Source of the DNA: UBA8337 sp965658615
GTDB taxonomy: Bacteria; Pseudomonadota; Alphaproteobacteria; RS24
Reading direction: 5' to 3'
Assembly (NCBI GenBank): GCA_965658615.1
Contig: CBFHSX010000003.1
Span: 14,649-78,648, forward strand
Length of the DNA: 64,000 nucleotides
Shown here: positions 49,312-59,338 of the stretch, in pieces
Position numbering within the stretch: the first letter of the stretch is position 1
Layout of the letters: each line of letters begins with the position of its first letter
Notes under the pieces: model-generated
Databases searched by the model: none
Told to the model about the DNA's origin: nothing
Seen by the model: the letters and a program-made list of their open reading frames with translations, nothing else
Made by a program: the position numbers and the translations under genes

Positions 49312-52136
49312 CAGGCGGCCTGTCCGGATTTCTTGCGTTTTGGCTGGCTGGACGCGACCGGATTGTCAATCACACCGAGCAATTCATCGCGCAATTGCTT
49401 TTTTCTGTCGCTGCGGTCGATCTTATCGCCGGTCAGGCTGGTGACGTAAAACACATCCGTGGCGCGTTCGCCAAAGGTCGCCACGCGCGCCGCTTGCACC
49501 GAAACATTCAGATTGAACAATTGCCGCACCAACGCGTAAAGCAGGCCGGGTCGGTCAAGCCCGCTCACCTCAATCACCGTCGCCTTATCCGACAGATCAT
49601 TATCAATCCGCACTTGCGGGGTCAGATCAAACGCCTCGATTTGCCGCGACGGGGCCATTTCTTCCAATTGTTCGGGCACGATGACCGCACCGGCCAGCGC
49701 ATCCTCAATGGCTTTGGCGACGCGCTTGGCGCGCGGCCCATCGAGCGGGCCGCGCCCGGCTTCCGAGCATTGGACATGCAGCGTATCAATGGCCAAGCCG
49801 TCATTTGTGGTGGTGATGCGGGCATCAAGAATAGAGAGGCCGGCCAGGGCGCACGCGCCCGATAGCCGCGCAAACAAGCCCGGATGGTCCTGACAAATAA
49901 CCGTGATTTCGCTGCAATCGCGCAAGCCATCCTCGACAATATCGAGCTGCAAGGGCTTATCACCCATAGCGTCGATGAGCGCCGCATGATGCGCTTGCAC
50001 ATCGGTCGCAAAGCTCAGCCAATAGGCGTCGGCGTGGCGTTTCAAATAGCGATTGATCTTGGCTTTCGGCCAATCCAGCGCCAGTGCCTCGACAAAGGCC
50101 TGCTGCGCGCCCAGCACGCGCTCGCCGCGGTCAATCAGCGCGCCCAGCGAATTGAATTTCGCCTCGGCCTCAACATAAAGCTCGTTTAGCAGCTGCGCCT
50201 TAAAGCCATTGTAAACGCCGGGCCCGACCGCCTTAATATCCACCTCAGTGAGGACGAATAAATGGTCGAGCCGCTCCATGCTTTGCACGGCGGCAACGAA
50301 ATCCTCAATCGTGCGCGGGTCGGACAGGTCGCGCCTTTGCGCCACATCACTCATCACCAAGTGCTCATTGACCAGCCATTCTGTCAGCGCTGTCTCGGCC
50401 GCGCTGAAGCCCAGACGCGGGCCAAGCTTGCGCGCAATGCGCGCACCCGCAATCGAATGGTCTTCGGGGCGGCCTTTGGCGATATCGTGCAACAGCACGG
50501 CCAGATAAATCACTTTGCGATTAATGCGCCCCGATGTCAGCAGTGCATGAGCGCGGCGATGCGCGTCGGCCGCGGCCCCGCTTTCGATCTCGCGCAACAG
50601 ACCAATAGCGCGCAGCAAATGCTCATCAGCCGTATAATGGTGGTACATATTAAACTGCATCAACGCCACAATGCGCCCGAAATCGGGCAGGAAACGGCCC
50701 AGCACACCGGCCTCATTCATGCGCCGCAAAGCGCGCTCCGGGTCTTTTTTCGAGGTCAATATATCGAGGAATAACTCATTGGCTTGTGCATTGGCGCGCA
50801 AATCCGAGCCGATCAGGCCGGTCGATTGGGTGATGACGCGCATTGTGTCGGGGTGAATATCAAGCCCGAAGCGATCCGCCAAATGAAAGACACGGATAAG
50901 ATTGACCGGATCTTGTTCGAATATATCCGCCGCGCTCATTTGTAGGCGACTGGCGCCAATGGTGAAACCGGACACCTGTTTTTGGCGTTGAAACAAAGCC
51001 GGCAGGCGCCGCAGCGCACGCGGCTTGGCTTGCGCCTCTTCCAGCGAGGCGCAAAAGATCGCCGTCAAATCACCGATATTTTTGGCCACCAGAAAATAGC
51101 GGCGCATGAATTTTTCGACCGGCTTCATACCGGCTTTTTCGTCCTGCGCCGCCTGGGCGGTGCCGCTTTCGCTCGGATAGAAAAACGCCGCCAGCGGTTT
51201 TTGCACATCAAAGCTCAAACGCTCCTCAGCGCGGCCGGTCAAAAAGTGCAAGTGACAGCGCACTTCCCATAAAAAACCGTCGCATTTACGAAACAGCCTC
51301 AGCTCATCCTCGGTCAACACACCCAGCGTCACCAAATCATCCAGCTCATCGATTTGATAGCTATAGCGCGCAATCCAAAACAATGTATTTAAATCGCGCA
51401 AGCCGCCTTTGCTCTCTTTCAAATTCGGCTCGACCAAATAGCGCGAGCGGCCCGTGCGTTCATGACGTTGGTCGCGCTCTTCCAATTTGGCAACGACAAA
51501 TTCGCGCGCCGTGCCGCGCATCACCTTATTGGCAAAAGCGGCGCGAAAATCATCATATAGCGCCGGCGCGCCCCATAAAAATCGGTTCTCCAGCATTGCT
51601 GTGCGCACCGTCATATCTTTTTGCGCCTGCGCCACGCAATCATGCACAGAGCGCGTTGCATGGCCGACTTTCAAGCCCAAATCCCACAGCATATAAAGAA
51701 TATATTCGACAAAACTCTCGCTGGCAGCGGTCCGCTTATAGGGCAGCAAAAACAATAAATCGATATCCGAGCCGGGGGCCAGACGCCCGCGCCCATAGCC
51801 ACCTACCGCCACCATCGTGACTTTCTCCGCATCGGTCGGATTGGCCAGATAAAGAATATCGGTCTCGACAAATTCGGCCAAAGCGGCCAGCACATCATCT
51901 TGCAGCGCGCTCACATATTCGGCGCAACGCGCGCCTTTGAACTTTTTCGCCTCAAGGTTTTGCCGGGCAAAATCGCGGCCTTCTTGCAAGGCGTCGCGCA
52001 ATGCTTGCAAAATGGCCGAACGTTGTTCGCTTTCACGCGCCGCGCCCGCCTTGGCGGTGCGCAAGGCGTCCAAAATCTGACGCTGGCGGCTCGTGGTCTT
52101 CAAGGCCGGGGTCGGGTCGGGTTTGCGCTGTGCCAT
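49311..52136 (-). CDS. glnD: Bifunctional PII uridylyltransferase / uridylyl-removing enzyme GlnD
   Basis: 941 residues, full length. The nucleotidyltransferase domain has GGYGRGRLAPGSDIDLLFL (about 112-130). The helical linker, an HD domain with LLHDIAKGRPEDHSIAG (about 510-526), and two C-terminal ACT domains (QDHPGLFARLSGACALAGL; GLDRPGLLYALVRQLFNL) follow. It uridylylates PII proteins when glutamine is low and de-uridylylates them when glutamine is high, controlling nitrogen assimilation. It lies downstream of mutS and its terminator. Confidence 0.98.
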   Translation of the reverse strand: MAQRKPDPTPALKTTSRQRQILDALRTAKAGAARESEQRSAILQALRDALQEGRDFARQNLEAKKFKGARCAEYVSALQDDVLAALAEFVETDILYLANPTDAEKVTMVAVGGYGRGRLAPGSDIDLLFLLPYKRTAASESFVEYILYMLWDLGLKVGHATRSVHDCVAQAQKDMTVRTAMLENRFLWGAPALYDDFRAAFANKVMRGTAREFVVAKLEERDQRHERTGRSRYLVEPNLKESKGGLRDLNTLFWIARYSYQIDELDDLVTLGVLTEDELRLFRKCDGFLWEVRCHLHFLTGRAEERLSFDVQKPLAAFFYPSESGTAQAAQDEKAGMKPVEKFMRRYFLVAKNIGDLTAIFCASLEEAQAKPRALRRLPALFQRQKQVSGFTIGASRLQMSAADIFEQDPVNLIRVFHLADRFGLDIHPDTMRVITQSTGLIGSDLRANAQANELFLDILTSKKDPERALRRMNEAGVLGRFLPDFGRIVALMQFNMYHHYTADEHLLRAIGLLREIESGAAADAHRRAHALLTSGRINRKVIYLAVLLHDIAKGRPEDHSIAGARIARKLGPRLGFSAAETALTEWLVNEHLVMSDVAQRRDLSDPRTIEDFVAAVQSMERLDHLFVLTEVDIKAVGPGVYNGFKAQLLNELYVEAEAKFNSLGALIDRGERVLGAQQAFVEALALDWPKAKINRYLKRHADAYWLSFATDVQAHHAALIDAMGDKPLQLDIVEDGLRDCSEITVICQDHPGLFARLSGACALAGLSILDARITTTNDGLAIDTLHVQCSEAGRGPLDGPRAKRVAKAIEDALAGAVIVPEQLEEMAPSRQIEAFDLTPQVRIDNDLSDKATVIEVSGLDRPGLLYALVRQLFNLNVSVQAARVATFGERATDVFYVTSLTGDKIDRSDRKKQLRDELLGVIDNPVASSQPKRKKSGQAA

Positions 52137-52173
52137 AAAAACTCCTTGGCCCTATATAGCATAAATTACGACG

Positions 52174-52206
52174 AAAAAACGGCGACCGCATATACGGCGC
52201 GCGCCG
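52174..52206 (-). terminator. mutS terminator
   Basis: On the minus strand CGGCG...CGCCG with an inner CCG/CGG stem, followed by six U residues (52179-52174). It starts 10 bp after the mutS stop, between mutS and glnD. Confidence 0.6.
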
Positions 52207-52215
52207 GGAGGGGGC

Positions 52216-54933
52216 CTAATCCTGCTTATCAGATAGGGCCTTGATGCGATAGAGCCAATCCAACGCCTCGCGCGGGCTCAAGCGGTCCGGATCAATGCCG
52301 GCCAGCGCCTCGCTGAGCGGGTCAGCGGTTTTTTCGTGCACCGCCTGCTCGGCAAAAAGCGGCAAGCCGTCCAATGCCGCCGCACTGCCGCTTTTATGGG
52401 CCGCATCATTTTCTTCCAATTGCGCCAAGACATGGCGGGCGCGGCGCGTCACTTGTGCGGGCAGACCGGCCAACTCGGCCACATGAATACCGTAAGAGCG
52501 ATCGGCCGCGCCCTTTGCCACTTCGTGCAGAAAGACCAGACGCCCCTCATGCTCGCGCACCCGCATCGACGCATTGGACAGGCCATCCAGCCGTTCGGCC
52601 AGCGCCGTCAATTCATGATAATGTGTGGCAAATAACGTACGGCAGCCGACCACATCGTGCAAATATTCAACACAGGCCCATGCGATGGACAGCCCGTCAA
52701 ATGTCGCCGTACCGCGACCGATCTCGTCGAGGATAACCAAGGAACGCGGGCTGGCCTGCTGCAAAATGGTCGCGGTTTCGACCATTTCGACCATAAAGGT
52801 CGAGCGCCCGCGGGCCAAATCATCAGCCGCGCCGACGCGCGAAAACACCCGATCGACAATGCCGATCTCGGCGCGGGCAGCAGGCACGAAACTGCCCATT
52901 TGTGCCAATATGGCGAGCAGCGCATTTTGCCGCAAAAAGGTTGATTTACCGGCCATATTCGGGCCGGTCAGCAGCGTCAAGCGCGGCGCAGACGGGTCTA
53001 TCGCTGCCCCATCGAGCGCGCAATGATTGGCGATAAACGGCTTATTGGCATCGGCCCGCAATGCCGCCTCGACCACCGGATGGCGACCGGCCTCAATATG
53101 AAACCGCGTATCGTCAAACAGCTGCGGGCGATGCCAATCACGCGCTCTTGCCAATTCAGCCAAAGCGGCGGTCACATCAAGGCCCGCCAAAGCGGCGGCG
53201 CGCGCTTCAATGGCAGCACGCGCGGCCAAAATATCACCGCTCAGTTTTTCGAATATCTCCGCCTCCAAGGCCAATGCGGTCTCACCGGCACGGCTGATCT
53301 CGCCGGCCAGCTCGGCCAGCTCTTGTGTCGAAAACCGTACCGCACTGGCCAGCGTCTGGCGATGGATGAAGGTCTCATGAAAGGGCGGCGCCATCAGCGT
53401 GTCGCCATGCGCAGCCGGCACATCAATATGATAGCCCAGCACGCCATTATATTTAATCTTCAGCGCTTTGATGCCGGTCTCATCGCTATAGCGTTGTTGC
53501 AGACCGGCTATGACGCGGCGGCTTTCATCGCGCAAGGCCCGCGCGCCATCCAGCGCCGCATCATAGCCGTCCCGTACAAAGCCGCCATCGCGGGCCAATA
53601 AGGGCGGCTGCTCGACCAAAGCCGCCGCCAATATCTCGGCCAATTTGCCCATATGGGTTTGCTCGACCGACAGGGCGGCGCGCATATCGGCCAGCACCGG
53701 CGGCAGGTCTTCGGCCGCGCCCAGCATATGCGCCAGACGCGCCGCATCGGCCAGCCCATTACCCAAGGCCAGACAATCACGCGGACCGCCGCGCTGCATG
53801 GCAAGCCGCGTCAAGGCGCGCGCCATATCGGGCAGGGCTTTTAAATCGGCCCGCATATTTTCGCGCAAACTCGTCTCATCGACCAAAAAGCCGACCGCTG
53901 CCAGTCGCGCTTCAATGGCGGCCCTATCGGCCAGTGGCGCGGCAAGGCGGGCTGCCATGGCGCGCGCGCCGGCAGCGGTGACACTCATATCAATCGCCGC
54001 CAGAAGGCTGCCCGCCGCTTCGCCGCTTTGCGTGCGCAGGATTTCAAGATTGGCCAGCGTTGCGGCATCAACCCCCATCAGCGCCTCGCCGGCCTCGCAT
54101 AGGGGCGCGCGCAAGCACAGCGCACTGTCAAATTGTGTCGCGCGCACATAAGCCAATGCCTGGCCCGCCGCAACCAGACAGGCGCGTGCGGCTTGGCCGC
54201 CGGATGCGCTTAATGAGGCAACCAATGCGGTCACATTATCAGCACCAAATTCTTGCACCAATAAAGGCTCGGCCTGCGCGCTATCAAGCCCGTCAACCAC
54301 GCTGATGACGGCCGCGCCGGCCATGTCGGTGAGCGCGGCACCGCTTATGTCATCATCCAGAACCGCTTGCGGCAGCACAATCTCTCCCGGGGCCAGCCGC
54401 GCCAGCAGGGCCGGCAGACGCAGCGGGTCGCTCGGCGCGACAAAAAATTCACCGGTCGACATATCCAGCCAGGCCAGCGCCCAATCGGGCGCCTCGGCCG
54501 TGCCGAGCCGGGCCAGTGCCGCCAGAAAATTATTCTTGCGCGCATCCAAAAGCGCATCCTCGCTGAGCGTGCCGGCGGTCACCAGCCGCACCACATCGCG
54601 GCGCACCACTGATTTCGAGCCGCGCTTTTTGGCGGCGGCCGGATCTTCCATTTGTTCGCAAATCGCAACTTTGAAACCGGCGCGAATGAGGCGTTGCAGA
54701 TAGCTTTCGCTGGCGTGGAACGGCACGCCACACATGGGCACGGCGGCGCCCAAATGCTTGCCGCGATGGGTCAATGTGATGTCCAGCGCGGCGGCGGCGG
54801 CCACCGCATCGTCAAAAAATAATTCGTAAAAATCGCCCATGCGGTAAAATAAAAGCGCATCAGGATAGCCCGCCTTAATGTCGAGATATTGCGCCATCAT
54901 GGGCGTCGGCGTTTGCGCGGGCGAAGCGGTCAT
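52216..54933 (-). CDS. mutS: DNA mismatch repair protein MutS
   Basis: 905 residues from ATG 54933 (MTASPAQTPTPMMAQYLDIK); the frame stays open to 55158, overlapping maeB, and that extension has no family similarity. Mismatch-recognition segment YRMGDFYELFFDDA, core and clamp domains, then the ABC ATPase with Walker A GPNMAGKSTFLRQ, Walker B VILDEIGRGTATFDG and a helix-turn-helix end. It binds mismatches and small loops and recruits MutL. Divergent from maeB. Confidence 0.97.
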   Translation of the reverse strand: MTASPAQTPTPMMAQYLDIKAGYPDALLFYRMGDFYELFFDDAVAAAAALDITLTHRGKHLGAAVPMCGVPFHASESYLQRLIRAGFKVAICEQMEDPAAAKKRGSKSVVRRDVVRLVTAGTLSEDALLDARKNNFLAALARLGTAEAPDWALAWLDMSTGEFFVAPSDPLRLPALLARLAPGEIVLPQAVLDDDISGAALTDMAGAAVISVVDGLDSAQAEPLLVQEFGADNVTALVASLSASGGQAARACLVAAGQALAYVRATQFDSALCLRAPLCEAGEALMGVDAATLANLEILRTQSGEAAGSLLAAIDMSVTAAGARAMAARLAAPLADRAAIEARLAAVGFLVDETSLRENMRADLKALPDMARALTRLAMQRGGPRDCLALGNGLADAARLAHMLGAAEDLPPVLADMRAALSVEQTHMGKLAEILAAALVEQPPLLARDGGFVRDGYDAALDGARALRDESRRVIAGLQQRYSDETGIKALKIKYNGVLGYHIDVPAAHGDTLMAPPFHETFIHRQTLASAVRFSTQELAELAGEISRAGETALALEAEIFEKLSGDILAARAAIEARAAALAGLDVTAALAELARARDWHRPQLFDDTRFHIEAGRHPVVEAALRADANKPFIANHCALDGAAIDPSAPRLTLLTGPNMAGKSTFLRQNALLAILAQMGSFVPAARAEIGIVDRVFSRVGAADDLARGRSTFMVEMVETATILQQASPRSLVILDEIGRGTATFDGLSIAWACVEYLHDVVGCRTLFATHYHELTALAERLDGLSNASMRVREHEGRLVFLHEVAKGAADRSYGIHVAELAGLPAQVTRRARHVLAQLEENDAAHKSGSAAALDGLPLFAEQAVHEKTADPLSEALAGIDPDRLSPREALDWLYRIKALSDKQD

Positions 54934-55041
54934 GGCCTCAACATAGCAGCCTGATATGATGATGCCAGCCCTGCCCGCCTTGCGCGGCACAAAAATCGGA
55001 AAAAAGCTGTTGAATTGTCGACCCTTATCAAAAAGCCGCGC

Positions 55042-55063
55042 CTGCCCTGCCTCTGCCCTGCCT
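55042..55063. repeat. 11-bp direct tandem repeat upstream of maeB
   Basis: CTGCCCTGCCT occurs twice in tandem (55042-55052, 55053-55063), with related CTGCCTC at 55069-55075. It lies in the 218-bp gap between divergent mutS and maeB. No function seen. Confidence 0.7.
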
Positions 55064-55081
55064 CCTCTCTGCCTCTTGTCA

Positions 55082-55113
55082 CGCCGCCGCTTTGCCCCTA
55101 CAAAGCGGGGGCG
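55082..55113 (+). promoter_or_regulatory. Hairpin in the maeB leader
   Basis: CCGCTTTG (55087-55094) pairs with CAAAGCGG (55101-55108). After one G-G mismatch, CGCC (55082-55085) pairs with GGCG (55110-55113). Loop of 6 nt. It ends 38 bp before the maeB ATG. No riboswitch class recognised. Confidence 0.55.
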
Positions 55114-55151
55114 GTTAAGCTCCGAAAACGGGGCCTGCGCAGACGAGGAAT

Positions 55152-57428
55152 ATGACAATGAGCGATGCGGATAAAAATTTCACCGATGAGGAAGCCCTGC
55201 GCTTCCACACGCGCGGCAAGCCGGGCAAACTGGAAATCAGCCCGACCAAGCCGATGGCGACCCAGCGCGATTTATCGCTGGCCTATTCGCCGGGCGTCGC
55301 CGTGCCGGTGCAAGCCATTGCCGATAATCCCGACAGCGCTTATGACTACACATCGCGCGGCAATATGGTCGCGGTCATCTCCAATGGCACGGCCATTTTG
55401 GGCCTCGGCAATCTCGGCGCGCTGGCCTCCAAGCCGGTGATGGAAGGCAAGGCGGTTTTGTTCAAACGTTTTGCCGATGTCGACTCGATCGATCTCGAGC
55501 TCGACACGGAAGACCCTGACGCTTTTATCAATGCGGTGAAATATCTCGGCCCCAGCTTTGGCGGCATTAATCTGGAAGACATTAAAGCGCCCGATTGCTT
55601 CATCATTGAAAGCCAGCTGCGCGAGCTGATGGACATTCCGGTGTTTCATGACGACCAGCATGGGACGGCGATTATTTGCGCTGCCGGTCTGATCAATGCA
55701 CTGCATTTGACGGGGCGCGATATTAAGGACACGAAAATCTGTATCAATGGAGCCGGTTCGGCCGGCATTGCCTGCCTCGAGCTGATCAAAGCCATGGGGC
55801 TGCCGCATGATAATGCGATCCTATGCGATACAAAGGGCGTGATTTATAAAGGCCGTAAAGAGGGCATGAACCAGTGGAAATCAGCCCATGCGGTCGACAC
55901 CAGCGCGCGCACGCTGGAACAGGCCATGGATGGGGCGGATGTGTTTCTCGGCCTCTCCGTAAAGGGGGCGGTGAATGAGGACATGATCAAAAACATGGCC
56001 GATCAGCCGATTATTTTCGCCATGGCCAACCCCGATCCGGAGATTACGCCGGAAGAAGTAGCCGCCATTCGCGATGACGCAATTATGGCGACCGGACGCT
56101 CTGACTACCCCAATCAGGTGAATAATGTTCTGGGTTTCCCGTATATTTTCCGCGGCGCGCTGGATGTGCGCGCCAGCACAATTAATGATGAGATGAAAAT
56201 CGCCTGCGCCGAGGCACTGGCCAATTTGGCGCGCGAGGATGTGCCCGATGAGGTGGCCGCCGCCTATAAGGGTGAGCGCCCGCGCTTTGGCCCGCGCTAT
56301 ATTATTCCGGTGCCGTTTGACCCGCGCCTGATCTCGGAAATTCCACCCGCCGTCGCCAAAGCGGCGATGGATAGCGGCGTGGCGCGCGCGCCAATCGTTG
56401 ATATGGAGGCCTATCAAGAACGCTTGAAAGCGCGGCTCGACCCGACCGCCAGCTCGCTGCAAATCATCATGAATAAATCGCGGCAGAACGCCAAACGGAT
56501 GATTTTTGCCGAGGGCGAGCAAGAACAAGTCATCCGTGCCGCCGTTGCTTATAAGGATATGGGGCTGGGCGAACCGATCTTGATCGGCACGCAAGAAATC
56601 GTCCGCGGGACCATGGCCTCGCTGGGGCTGGACGGGCGCGATGATATTGAAATTCGCGACACGCGCAGCTCGGAAAAAATCCAGCCCTATACGGAATTCC
56701 TCTACAAAAAACTGCAACGCCAAGGCCGCCTGCATAATGATTGCCAGCGCATGGTGGCCAATGACCGCAATATTTTCGGGGCTTGCGCGCTTATTCAGGG
56801 CGATGCAGACGCCATGGTCACCGGTGTGACGCGGTCTTATTCTGTGACGCTGGACGAGGTGCGCCAAGTCATTGAGCCGCGCCGCGACCAACGCGTTATG
56901 GGTATTTCCATGCTGATCGGCAATGCCGGTCGCACGGTCTGGGTGTCAGACACAAATGTCATCGACATGCCGAGCGCCGAGGAGCTGGCTGATATCGCCA
57001 CGCAAACCGCCGCCACGGCGCGCGCACTGGGTCATGAACCACGCGTCGCCATGCTGGCTTATTCGACCTTTGGTCACCCATTGGGCGATCGTTCGGTCTA
57101 TGTGCGCGAAGCCGTGCGCCTTTTGGACGAGAGGCAAGTGGATTTCGAATATGAAGGCGATATGGCAGCCGATGTGGCGCTTAATCGCGAGGCCATGCAG
57201 CGCTACCCGTTTTGCCGCCTGTCGGAACCGGCTAATGTGCTGATCATGCCGGCCATTCACTCGGCCTCCATCTCGACCAAAATGCTGGAAGAGCTGGGCA
57301 AAGCAACACTCATTGGCCCGATTCTGGTCGGTCTCGAGCAAAGTGTGCAAATTGCCCGCATTGGCGCGACAGCGACCGAAGTGCTGAATATGGCGGCGAT
57401 TGCCGGCTATGGGCTGGAAAAAATCTAG
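55152..57428 (+). CDS. maeB: NADP-dependent malic enzyme with phosphotransacetylase-like domain
   Basis: 758 residues; ATG 55152 or 55158, both behind GAGGAA. The N-terminal malic enzyme half has SLAYSPGVAVPV, IPVFHDDQHGTA and the dinucleotide fold INGAGSAGIACLELIKAMG. The C-terminal half (about 430-758) is a Pta-like domain without detected catalytic need, known to act as an acetyl-CoA-sensing regulatory part in this fusion. It decarboxylates malate to pyruvate with NADPH production. It is convergent with comM, 14 bp away. Confidence 0.97.
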   Translation: MTMSDADKNFTDEEALRFHTRGKPGKLEISPTKPMATQRDLSLAYSPGVAVPVQAIADNPDSAYDYTSRGNMVAVISNGTAILGLGNLGALASKPVMEGKAVLFKRFADVDSIDLELDTEDPDAFINAVKYLGPSFGGINLEDIKAPDCFIIESQLRELMDIPVFHDDQHGTAIICAAGLINALHLTGRDIKDTKICINGAGSAGIACLELIKAMGLPHDNAILCDTKGVIYKGRKEGMNQWKSAHAVDTSARTLEQAMDGADVFLGLSVKGAVNEDMIKNMADQPIIFAMANPDPEITPEEVAAIRDDAIMATGRSDYPNQVNNVLGFPYIFRGALDVRASTINDEMKIACAEALANLAREDVPDEVAAAYKGERPRFGPRYIIPVPFDPRLISEIPPAVAKAAMDSGVARAPIVDMEAYQERLKARLDPTASSLQIIMNKSRQNAKRMIFAEGEQEQVIRAAVAYKDMGLGEPILIGTQEIVRGTMASLGLDGRDDIEIRDTRSSEKIQPYTEFLYKKLQRQGRLHNDCQRMVANDRNIFGACALIQGDADAMVTGVTRSYSVTLDEVRQVIEPRRDQRVMGISMLIGNAGRTVWVSDTNVIDMPSAEELADIATQTAATARALGHEPRVAMLAYSTFGHPLGDRSVYVREAVRLLDERQVDFEYEGDMAADVALNREAMQRYPFCRLSEPANVLIMPAIHSASISTKMLEELGKATLIGPILVGLEQSVQIARIGATATEVLNMAAIAGYGLEKI

Positions 57429-57442
57429 TCCGGATTTTTCGG

Positions 57443-58954
57443 TTATACCGGATTATCGACACCGCGCCATTTCAGCGCTGTCGCCATATCGGCTGCATCG
57501 GGTCGAGGCGCGCCTTTCAAATCTGCCAGTGAACGCGCCACGCGTAAAACGCGGTTAAAGCCACGCGCCGTCATGCGGCCTTCGTCGATAATCCGCGCCA
57601 AGATTTTTTGCCCCTCTTGATCGGCCTCGGCCAATTCGCGCAACCGATCGCCGTCAAGCCGCGCATTCAAGACACCCTGTCGCGCAATTTGCAGATTCTG
57701 CGCCGCAATGACCCGCGCCGCAACATCAAGGCTCGCCTCGCCCTTTTTATCGCCCATCATCTCAGCCAAAGGCATGGGCGGGACATGGATGCGAATATCG
57801 AAACGGTCCAATAAAGGCCCGGATAATTTCGACAGATAATCCTGCCGACACAGCGGCAGGCGATGACAGGCAAGATTGGGGTCATCGGCATGACCGCAGC
57901 GACACGGGTTCATGGCGGCGATTAATTGAAACCGCGCATCATAAGCAATATGTGCCTCGGCGCGCGCCACCTCGACCCGACCGGTCTCAATCGGTTGGCG
58001 CAGCGCATCCAGTGTTTGGCGCGAAAACTCCGGCAGCTCGTCGAGAAATAAAACGCCGCAATGGGCCAGTGATATTTCACCCGGCTTGGCGTGACGCCCG
58101 CCACCGATAAGCGCCGCCATAGAGGCCGAATGATGCGGCGCGCGAAACGGTCTTTGCGCCGCCATACGCACCCCGCCGCGCGGACTGGACAGGCTTTCAA
58201 TGACCGAGATTTCCAACCGCTCCTGCGCTTGCAACTCGGGCAGGATACCGGCAAGACGCGCCGCCAGCATTGATTTACCGGCCCCGGGCGGGCCGTTCAT
58301 CAGCAAATTATGGCCACCGCATGCCGCCACTTCCAACGCCAGACGCGCCTCGGCTTGGCCGCGAATATCAGCCATATCGGGGTGCGCCGGACGGGAACCG
58401 CCGCGGTCGACTGCCGGCGGCATCAGCAATTTCGTGCCGCGTACATGATTGAGAATATCCAATAAATGCGGTGCCGCGATAATGCCCGCCTTGTCGGGCG
58501 CAGCCAGCCCCGACCAGGCCGCCTCAGGCCCACATTGCGCCGGACAGATCAACCCCAAATCGGCATTCAGCGCCGCCATGGCAGCCGGCAGCGCCCCCGG
58601 CACACCGATACACGCGCCATCAAGCCCCAGCTCGCCCATGACATAAAATCCGACCAGCGCCTCTTGCGGCACGGCGCCCATGGCGACCAAAAGGCCGAGC
58701 GCAATCGGTACATCATAATGACTGCCCTCTTTGGGTAGGTCAGCCGGTGCCAAATTTATCGTGATGCGGTCATAGGGCAGGGCCAGACCAATGGCGCTCA
58801 GCGCGGCGCGCACGCGCTCGCGGCTTTCGGCAATGGACTTATCGGGCAGGCCGACCACATTGAAAGCGTTTTGTCCCGGCGCCAGATGCACTTGCACCTC
58901 TACCGGCACGGCATCGACACCCTGAAAGGCGATTGTCTTGATATGCGCGACCAT
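57443..58954 (-). CDS. comM: YifB/ComM family Mg-chelatase-like AAA+ ATPase
   Basis: 503 residues. An N-terminal Lon-protease-like fold (about 1-165; VGLPDKSIAESRERVRAAL, INLAPADLPKEGSHYDVPIALG) is followed by an AAA+ domain with Walker A GPPGAGKSMLAARL (about 221-234) and FLDELPEFSRQTLDALRQP. A cysteine-rich insertion (MNPCRCGHADDPNLACHRLPLCR) and DRFDIRIHVPP are typical. ComM is a branch-migration helicase that helps integrate DNA in natural transformation. No other competence gene is in the window. Confidence 0.95.
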   Translation of the reverse strand: MVAHIKTIAFQGVDAVPVEVQVHLAPGQNAFNVVGLPDKSIAESRERVRAALSAIGLALPYDRITINLAPADLPKEGSHYDVPIALGLLVAMGAVPQEALVGFYVMGELGLDGACIGVPGALPAAMAALNADLGLICPAQCGPEAAWSGLAAPDKAGIIAAPHLLDILNHVRGTKLLMPPAVDRGGSRPAHPDMADIRGQAEARLALEVAACGGHNLLMNGPPGAGKSMLAARLAGILPELQAQERLEISVIESLSSPRGGVRMAAQRPFRAPHHSASMAALIGGGRHAKPGEISLAHCGVLFLDELPEFSRQTLDALRQPIETGRVEVARAEAHIAYDARFQLIAAMNPCRCGHADDPNLACHRLPLCRQDYLSKLSGPLLDRFDIRIHVPPMPLAEMMGDKKGEASLDVAARVIAAQNLQIARQGVLNARLDGDRLRELAEADQEGQKILARIIDEGRMTARGFNRVLRVARSLADLKGAPRPDAADMATALKWRGVDNPV

Positions 58955-59015
58955 TTTTCTTCTTCTTATCTATCGCATCAGACTAGGGAAATTTTCCTCG
59001 CCCTACAAGCAACAC

Positions 59016-59045
59016 TTGCATTTTGACGCCATCGCGCCGTAAAGT
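59016..59045 (+). promoter_or_regulatory. Possible promoter of the 86-residue gene
   Basis: TTGCAT (59016-59021), an 18-bp spacer and TAAAGT (59040-59045), 26 bp before the ATG. Confidence 0.35.
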
Positions 59046-59071
59046 TTAGTGGTTGGGAAGAGAGAAAGCAG

Positions 59072-59332
59072 ATGTTCGGACGTAAACGCGTCAGCGTTGC
59101 TATTGGCGATGTTTTTATTGAGACATTGCCCGGCAAAAAGAAAATATTTCGTGCCATGGGTGTGGCCGATAGTTCACCCGCTGAAACATTTCAATCATTA
59201 TGGACAGTGGTGTCGCTGGATCAGTTTAACGGGCTTGACCATGCCAAGCTGGAGCATAAGGAAAGCGGACAAATCCGCACCATTGCGCTGGATGCGCTGG
59301 AACGCCAAGACATTTACGTCAAAAAAGACTAG
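59072..59332 (+). CDS. Small protein of unknown function (86 residues)
   Basis: Starts with ATG 59072 after an AAGAGAGAAAG purine run. No signal peptide, no membrane helix and no cysteine. Charged and mixed alpha/beta in look: a basic start MFGRKRVSVAIGDVFIETLPGKKK, then a middle FRAMGVADSSPAETFQSLWTVV and an acidic/basic end LDALERQDIYVKKD. I do not recognise a family. Supporting it as real: the plausible promoter, the clear purine-rich ribosome binding region, placement in the gap between divergent comM and convergent gshB, and no competing frame. Function unknown. Confidence 0.65.
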   Translation: MFGRKRVSVAIGDVFIETLPGKKKIFRAMGVADSSPAETFQSLWTVVSLDQFNGLDHAKLEHKESGQIRTIALDALERQDIYVKKD

Positions 59333-59338
59333 GCCGGT

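Noticed and set aside
54934..55158. 75-residue N-terminal extension of mutS
   Set aside because: MutS family begins near MTASPAQTPTPMMAQY; the extension overlaps maeB and is Arg-rich nonsense.
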